Below are positions 59,311 through 64,000 of a stretch of DNA of 64,000 nt, piece by piece. Every line of letters starts with the position of its first letter. Position 1 is the stretch's first letter. The notes beneath the pieces were generated by a model. The model did not search any database. It was given only the letters and a program-made list of their open reading frames with translations, and was not told the origin of the DNA. Source of the DNA: Methanobacteriota archaeon (lineage in GTDB: Archaea > Halobacteriota > Methanomicrobia > Methanomicrobiales > Methanocorpusculaceae); contig JAEWXF010000008.1 in the NCBI GenBank assembly GCA_023396065.1, positions 1-64,000 of the forward strand. Direction: 5' to 3'. The position numbers were made by a program, and so were the translations under genes.

Positions 59311-60030
59311 CTACTGGCGAAAGAGAAACAGTCCCCATCCCATATATTCTCTGCCGTATGCGAGGTACTCATCCTGAATCTGTTCCAGATATCCGGCGAC
59401 TTCTTCGGCTCCCGGGTCTGCTGCGTGGGAGTCGATGTACTCGCGGCAGTTCTGCCAGATGGAGGATTCATAGGTGTCCCAGTCATCGTCGGATGCGGCG
59501 ATGAGTCCGATGAGATCAAATCCCAGTTCTCTTCCGGTGGAGATCAGTTCGAATGCGGTCGGAACTTCCGGCCATTCACGGGCGAACTCCGGCGGTATCC
59601 GGTCGCGTTTCCAGAATCTGTCACCGATGATGATCACGCTGCCGTTTTCATCGGCGTACTCTGCCAGATGGGCAAGGGCTTTTTCTGCGCCGCCGAAGAT
59701 GAATGAACTGCCGAGTGCGGTAACAACGTTGTAGGGTTCGGCGGGAACGAGGGCTGCGGCATCCACGCATCTGATTTCGATGCTGGTTCCGGCGAGGGTG
59801 TTCCTGGCCCGTGCTGCGGACGTCGCCCGCTGTTCTACGCCGCAGCCTGAGATGCCGAACGCGTTGTGCCAGAGGGCAAGACAGGTTCCGTTTCCGCATC
59901 CGATGTCCAGGACTTTTTTTCCGGGTCCGAGTGCTGCTGTCCGCCCCGCCTGGAGCAGTTTTTCTGCGGATACGGGGTTCATTATCTCCAGGTTTCCCTG
60001 GCTGATGGTTTCAATCTCCGTGAGGTCCAT
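59311..60030 (-). CDS. Class I SAM-dependent methyltransferase
   Basis: 239 aa from ATG 60030; the longer open frame adds 30 residues that cross the promoter region. Motif I KVLDIGCGNGTCLALW (about residues 38-53), acidic second strand (GCGVEQRATSAARA), motif post-I region IRCVDAAALVP. The end REYMGWGLFLFRQ is typical of a methyltransferase group of methanogens and bacteria acting on small molecules. Substrate unknown. Converges on the binding-protein gene, 20 bases away. Confidence 0.82.
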   Translation of the reverse strand: MDLTEIETISQGNLEIMNPVSAEKLLQAGRTAALGPGKKVLDIGCGNGTCLALWHNAFGISGCGVEQRATSAARARNTLAGTSIEIRCVDAAALVPAEPYNVVTALGSSFIFGGAEKALAHLAEYADENGSVIIIGDRFWKRDRIPPEFAREWPEVPTAFELISTGRELGFDLIGLIAASDDDWDTYESSIWQNCREYIDSHAADPGAEEVAGYLEQIQDEYLAYGREYMGWGLFLFRQ

Positions 60031-60164
60031 ACACAGTAGATGTTTTGCCAAATTAAGTAGTTTTTTCCATATTTCTTGTTTTCCGAACAAAGAAATCTGT
60101 GTTATGGAAATTAAATCCATAGGTATTATATCTCTGTCACCCTAGTATACCTTCAGATATTTGT

Positions 60165-61127
60165 ATGGATCTGAAAAATCTCTCGCGTTCAGTACTGTTC
60201 TGTTCTGTTATTGTGCTGCTTGCGGCATGTTGTTATGGTATTTTATCGACGATTGTGAAGATTGCTGTCGGGAACGGGGTGGGTATCCCGGTAATTCTGG
60301 TCGGCAAATTCTTCTACGGGTGGCTGATTCTCCTGGTTCTGGTTGTGCTGGTGCATTTCCTCTTTCCAAGAAAGGATACACCGGCCAAAAGTACGCTTCC
60401 CCCCTGGAAGCGCGGTCTGATTCTGTTTGGTACCGGCGTGGTTATGTGCCTCGTTACGGTCTGTTACTTCTATTCGCTCAGTTATCTGCCGGTGTCGGTT
60501 GCCGTGATTCTTCTGTTCCAGTTTGCCTGGATGGGTGTTCTGATTGAGGCTGTTGTGAACCGGAAGCTGCCGTCGCGCAATCAGTGTATTGCGGTGATTA
60601 TTCTCTTTATCGGAACGGTTCTCGCCGGAGGTACGACCGGGTTTGGTATGACGATCGAGCCGCTCGGTGTTGTCCTCGGGTTGCTTGCGGCATTCTTCTA
60701 TGCTCTGTTTGTCCATCTCAGCGGCCGTGTGGAGCCGTCGCTGACCCCGATGAACCGGAGTTTCCTGATTGCGACCGCCGGTGTCATTTTTGTGTGTGCC
60801 CTGATGGCATGCCTTGAAAGCCCTGCGGCAATTCCTGCAGGTATTTTTGCCGGTGAGTCTCTGATCTACGGTGTTGTTCTCGGTCTGTTTGGTGTTGCCC
60901 TGCCGGTTTTGTTCCTGGCGATCGGTGCTCCGCGGATTAGTACGGGTATGGCCACGATTCTGAACTCGGCGGAGCTGCCGGTCGAGGTGCTTGCGGCTGC
61001 CGTGATTCTGGTTGAGGCGGTTTCTGTTCTGCAGTGGCTGGGTGTGGTGATTATTCTTGCGGGTATTGCGTATCCGCATCTGGTTGAGAGGAAAATTTCC
61101 AGCGGGCTTGCTGAGGAATCTGCATAA
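60165..61127 (+). CDS. EamA/DMT-superfamily transporter
   Basis: 320 aa with ten hydrophobic segments in two EamA halves; the second begins near GMTIEPLGVVLGLLAAFFYAL. Members export amino acids or other metabolites. Substrate not predictable. It is divergent from the methyltransferase gene. A short, charged end LVERKISSGLAEESA completes it. Confidence 0.88.
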   Translation: MDLKNLSRSVLFCSVIVLLAACCYGILSTIVKIAVGNGVGIPVILVGKFFYGWLILLVLVVLVHFLFPRKDTPAKSTLPPWKRGLILFGTGVVMCLVTVCYFYSLSYLPVSVAVILLFQFAWMGVLIEAVVNRKLPSRNQCIAVIILFIGTVLAGGTTGFGMTIEPLGVVLGLLAAFFYALFVHLSGRVEPSLTPMNRSFLIATAGVIFVCALMACLESPAAIPAGIFAGESLIYGVVLGLFGVALPVLFLAIGAPRISTGMATILNSAELPVEVLAAAVILVEAVSVLQWLGVVIILAGIAYPHLVERKISSGLAEESA

Positions 61128-61671
61128 TTTTTTCGGTGACATTGTTCTGATTTTTTGAGGAATCCTTTTCTCACATTTTTACTGGTTTTCCACGTCTCTC
61201 TCAATTATACAGTTAGGTCATTTTCTTTCTCTCTGTCTGGTCTCTCACGAATCTGTTCTTTTGGTCTACGGTTTTGTTCTTCCGCGCGCTGTTGTGATCC
61301 TGGTCTTTCCTGAGTTCCCGGTTGATCTTTGCCAGTTTTCAGGATCTCTGTTTTCTCTCTTTCTTCCTGATTTTTTTGCACAGTCACTGCATGACTGTGA
61401 GAATACGCGGGCACCAGCTACCGTTCCTGCGGCTTCGCCGCAGGATTAAACCGGAAGGTATATACCCCCCCCAAATGCTTCTTACAAATAGGTTGATACA
61501 ATGGAACCTGTTTCTTAAGAAGTACTCCTTCAGAGAGACTATTGAGAAATCCCATGGGTATTCTCCCCTGCCTTTTTCGATTTTCCGGCAGGTCCTTTTT
61601 CTCTTCCTCTTTGTATCATAAGCTGCAGGAACACGCAGCAGTCTGAGTTGTATGATCCGAGGAAGTTCATT
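61128..61671. other. Long intergenic region with pyrimidine-rich tract and hairpin
   Basis: No gene is supported. Bases 61190-61380 are strongly pyrimidine-rich on the plus strand. A hairpin with arms CCTGCGG (61426-61432) and CCGCAGG (61438-61444) follows, and a GGTATATACC-like TATA candidate (61457-61466) may start the transcript of the downstream sugar genes, giving a leader of up to about 180 nt. Confidence 0.5.
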
Positions 61672-62604
61672 ATGATAATTGGTATTATTGGTAACGGAGA
61701 CGTGGCTGAGTCGTATGTCCGTGCATATTCCACTCTGAAGGACGTGGATGGTGTGGTGTTTTTTGGCGGCAGTGACGATTGCGGTCGGACTGATCATCAG
61801 GATTTTTCTGTTGAGTCCGTCACTTCCCGGGATGCATTTCTGAGTCGCGTGGATGCAGTCAGTGTGTGTACTCCGGTTGGTAACTGCCTTGATACCGTTT
61901 TGCCGGGTCTTGACTGTGGCGTTCCCCTGTTGATTGATCTGCCGATGTTTTCCTCTTCCGTTGAGGCCGGGAATCTGCTGGATCATGTTTCATCCGGGTC
62001 TGTTGCAGGTGTCGGAAGTGTCCTACGGTTTAATCCGGTTGTGCCAGAGATTGCAGCCCTCCTTGATACTCCCCGATACGTTTCTCTCCAGCATCAGGTT
62101 CCGGTCGGCTCTGCCGGAGGCTCAGTGGTTCGGTCGCTTATGATACAAGATCTTGACATTATCCGTTCGTATTGCCTTCGGGGTGAGTATACGATTTCTG
62201 CGGTCGGGTCTGCTGATGCGATGTATGTTTTGATCAAAAACGGAACTGTGCCGATATATCTGTCTGCAAACCGGCGGTCTTTGCAGCGTGTCAGTACGAT
62301 TTACCTTGAACAGGACACATTTACGGTTGAGGGGGATTTCCTGAAGCAGGAGGTTTGTGTTGGTCGTGCTCCTGCTGTATGTTCTGAGGAGAACGGGTGT
62401 TCTGTTGAAGGAGTGGCAGTTGAACGGATTGTCCCTGAGAAGGCTGATCCACTGAGTACTCAGCTGAAGGTGTTTGCCGAATGTGTCCGTACCCGGACGC
62501 AGTTCCCGATTTCACTCGGGGATGCGGTGAAGACGCTTGAGCTGTGTGAACAGATAGAGCGTGCTGCTTTGGCTGGCGTGAAACAGGGGAATGAATCGGG
62601 GTAG
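61672..62604 (+). CDS. Gfo/Idh/MocA-type oxidoreductase
   Basis: 310 aa from ATG 61672 (GAGGA about 12 bases upstream; TTG 61648 is less likely). Rossmann start IGIIGNGDVAESYVRAY, the DAVSVCTPVGNCLDTV segment and the acidic-aromatic middle part are of the Gfo/Idh/MocA family. The usual EKP is replaced by DLP (LLIDLPMFSS), so catalysis may be altered. It is followed four bases later by a glycosyltransferase gene; a role in making a nucleotide sugar is likely. Confidence 0.78.
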   Translation: MIIGIIGNGDVAESYVRAYSTLKDVDGVVFFGGSDDCGRTDHQDFSVESVTSRDAFLSRVDAVSVCTPVGNCLDTVLPGLDCGVPLLIDLPMFSSSVEAGNLLDHVSSGSVAGVGSVLRFNPVVPEIAALLDTPRYVSLQHQVPVGSAGGSVVRSLMIQDLDIIRSYCLRGEYTISAVGSADAMYVLIKNGTVPIYLSANRRSLQRVSTIYLEQDTFTVEGDFLKQEVCVGRAPAVCSEENGCSVEGVAVERIVPEKADPLSTQLKVFAECVRTRTQFPISLGDAVKTLELCEQIERAALAGVKQGNESG

Positions 62605-62608
62605 TGCT

Positions 62609-63532
62609 ATGACGGAGAGTGCCCAGTCATCCGGTTTTCCAACGGTCATGGTTGGTATGCCTGCGTATAACGAGGAGCTCCGTGTAGGGACAACCGTTTC
62701 CGAGGTGAAACCGTATGCCGATGTCGTTGTTGTTGTTGATGACGGATCGAAAGATAAGACTGTGGAGGTTGCCGAGAATGCCGGTGCGATGGTAATCCGC
62801 CACAAGGTTAACAGGGGATACGGTGGGGCACTCCGGACAATTTTTCGGACGGCAAAGAAGTATAAGCCGGATATCTTAGTCATTATCGATTCAGATGGTC
62901 AGCATAATCCGGCTGATGTTCCGCGTTTTATTGAGAAAATTGAGGATGGGTATGATGTTGTTATCGGTTCACGTTTCCTTTCCAAAGAAAGTCAGGAGAA
63001 GATTCCTGCGTATCGTCGCTTTGGGATGAAAGTTCTTGACCGGGCAACTGATATGGCTTTGGGGAATGCACATGTGACGGATTCTCAGTCAGGTTTTCGT
63101 GCGTATACCCGTGATGCGTACACTGTTGTGAACATTTCCGGAGACGGGATGTCAGCGGGCTCGGAGATTCTTGTGCAGCTTTGTGACCGGAAGATGAGTA
63201 TCGGGGAGATTCCAATTTCTGTGAGATATGATATCGGGGATACGAGCTCCCAGAGTCCGGTGAAGCATGGGGTTTCTGTTCTTATGAATGTCGTGCGGTT
63301 TGTGACAATCAGGAGGCCGATGACGGTGTTTGGGATTCCGGGAGTCGTCATTCTGGTTGTTGGAATTGTTCTTGCGATAAAGGCATTCGAGATTGTGGCC
63401 CAGACGGGTATTTGGGCAACGAATATGACACTCGGTGCGGCGATGATGCTGGTCATGGGGATGCTGCTGGTAAGCGTGGCTCTGATTTTGTACACGATAA
63501 GCCAGATGATTGGGATGACGGTGAGGGGATGA
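62609..63532 (+). CDS. Family 2 glycosyltransferase with C-terminal membrane helices
   Basis: 307 aa from ATG 62609. GT-A fold motifs: VGMPAYNEE, VVVVDDGSKDKT, the metal-binding DSDGQHNP, and QSGFRAYTRDA. The last 80 residues hold two transmembrane helices. This architecture is that of polyprenyl-phosphate sugar transferases (DPM1/GtrB-like), which charge dolichyl phosphate for N-glycosylation or polymer synthesis. The stop overlaps the next gene. Confidence 0.9.
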   Translation: MTESAQSSGFPTVMVGMPAYNEELRVGTTVSEVKPYADVVVVVDDGSKDKTVEVAENAGAMVIRHKVNRGYGGALRTIFRTAKKYKPDILVIIDSDGQHNPADVPRFIEKIEDGYDVVIGSRFLSKESQEKIPAYRRFGMKVLDRATDMALGNAHVTDSQSGFRAYTRDAYTVVNISGDGMSAGSEILVQLCDRKMSIGEIPISVRYDIGDTSSQSPVKHGVSVLMNVVRFVTIRRPMTVFGIPGVVILVVGIVLAIKAFEIVAQTGIWATNMTLGAAMMLVMGMLLVSVALILYTISQMIGMTVRG

Positions 63533-64000
63533 TGATGGGTAAGCCGCTTGTGAGTGTGGTCATTCCATTGTACAACAAGGAGTCGACAATAGCGAAGTCT
63601 ATTGATTCTGTATTATCGCAGACTGTATGTGACTTTGAACTGATTGTCATTGATGGACATTCTACTGATAACAGTAAGTCCATTGTTTCATCGTACATGG
63701 ATGAGAGAATTCACCTTGCTTCGCAGATTGGAATGGGTGTTTCAGGCGCAAGGAATCAGGGAATTAAATTAGCTCACTCAGATTTCATTGCATTTTTAGA
63801 TGCTGATGATGAGTGGATGCCTGATTTTCTTGAAACGGTGTTACGGCTGCGTACGATGTATCCAGATGCTGGAATGTATGGAACTGCCTTTTCTGTTTTT
63901 CAGGAGGGATCGTTTGTTCATGATATCGTCTTGCACGCTGCATTAGGCGAGCGTATTCTAACGTCATATTTTGGAGATTTTATTGCATTGGGGTGCCCTT
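63532..64000 (+). CDS. Family 2 glycosyltransferase (N-terminal part, cut by window edge)
   Basis: About 156 codons are visible. VSVVIPLYNKESTIAKSIDSV, then a DGHSTDNS loop in which the usual DDGSxD is altered, and the metal-binding FLDADDEW. Three successive ATG codons (63529, 63532, 63535) follow GGTGAGGGG; the middle one is used. The gene is visibly more AT-rich than its neighbours, as is common for variable glycan genes. It probably adds a sugar to the lipid-linked or surface glycan. Confidence 0.85.
   Translation, partial: MMGKPLVSVVIPLYNKESTIAKSIDSVLSQTVCDFELIVIDGHSTDNSKSIVSSYMDERIHLASQIGMGVSGARNQGIKLAHSDFIAFLDADDEWMPDFLETVLRLRTMYPDAGMYGTAFSVFQEGSFVHDIVLHAALGERILTSYFGDFIALGCP

Noticed and set aside
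61205..61414. 69-codon highly charged minus-strand frame
   Set aside because: Explained by the pyrimidine-rich tract on the other strand; GTG start without ribosome site.

Overview
The window looks like chromosome of a hydrogenotrophic methanogenic archaeon of the order Methanomicrobiales, most likely a Methanocorpusculum-type organism (inference from gene content; no 16S rRNA is present). The evidence is a complete [Fe]-hydrogenase (Hmd) locus with its cofactor genes, an FmdE-family gene, archaeal promoters (TATA boxes about 25 bp upstream of leaderless or short-leader genes), GGTGA/GGAGGTG ribosome binding sites, oligo-T terminators and many secreted proteins with archaeal-style anchors.

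Region 1 (about 0.3-9.5 kb): hmd and all seven hcg genes. hcgA-B-C-D-E-F form one leftward operon in which each start overlaps the preceding stop; hmd follows from its own promoter and hcgG is divergent. Together they make the FeGP cofactor and the H2-dependent methylene-tetrahydromethanopterin dehydrogenase. AGTAA-type palindromes sit at all three promoters, and the locus lies between inverted copies of an intergenic hairpin repeat (repeat A).

Region 2 (9.5-23.5 kb): transport. There is a five-gene Opp/Nik-type ABC importer whose binding protein carries two extra PGF-pre-PGF-like domains, a methyltransferase with a coiled-coil envelope protein, a ZnuABC-like metal importer with an FmdE-family protein, and a PutP-like sodium/solute symporter.

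Region 3 (23.5-35.3 kb): secreted lipoproteins, membrane-tethered two-winged-helix regulators each next to a secreted or anchored partner, a peroxiredoxin with a Cys-rich extension, a flavodoxin-like protein, a frameshifted gene, an AAA/DUF4143 ATPase flanked by related gene copies, and a free-standing condensation-domain protein.

Region 4 (35.5-45.7 kb): the most distinctive part. It holds five paralogous secreted beta-propeller-like proteins, three secreted proteins with a repeated VWPE-Y motif, and two membrane-tethered regulators translationally coupled to VWPE proteins. Six of the seven promoter regions carry the same AGAG-plus-TATA element. It reads as an expanded envelope sensing and surface-protein regulon that I cannot match to a described system.

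Region 5 (46-64 kb): two tandem CorA genes, the nadX-nadA-nadC operon for NAD synthesis, a Cro/CI-DUF2975 pair and an ABC-2 exporter operon that share one operator, a ROK sugar kinase, an NRAMP-fold transporter that has lost its metal motifs and is fused to a LytS-type 5TM domain and coupled to an anchored type-1 binding protein, a methyltransferase, an EamA transporter, and the start of a glycosylation cluster that runs off the right edge.

A second dispersed repeat (repeat B, about 213 bp, three copies) occurs in intergenic DNA at 9.4, 18.3 and 45.8 kb. No rRNA, tRNA, CRISPR array or insertion sequence was recognised.
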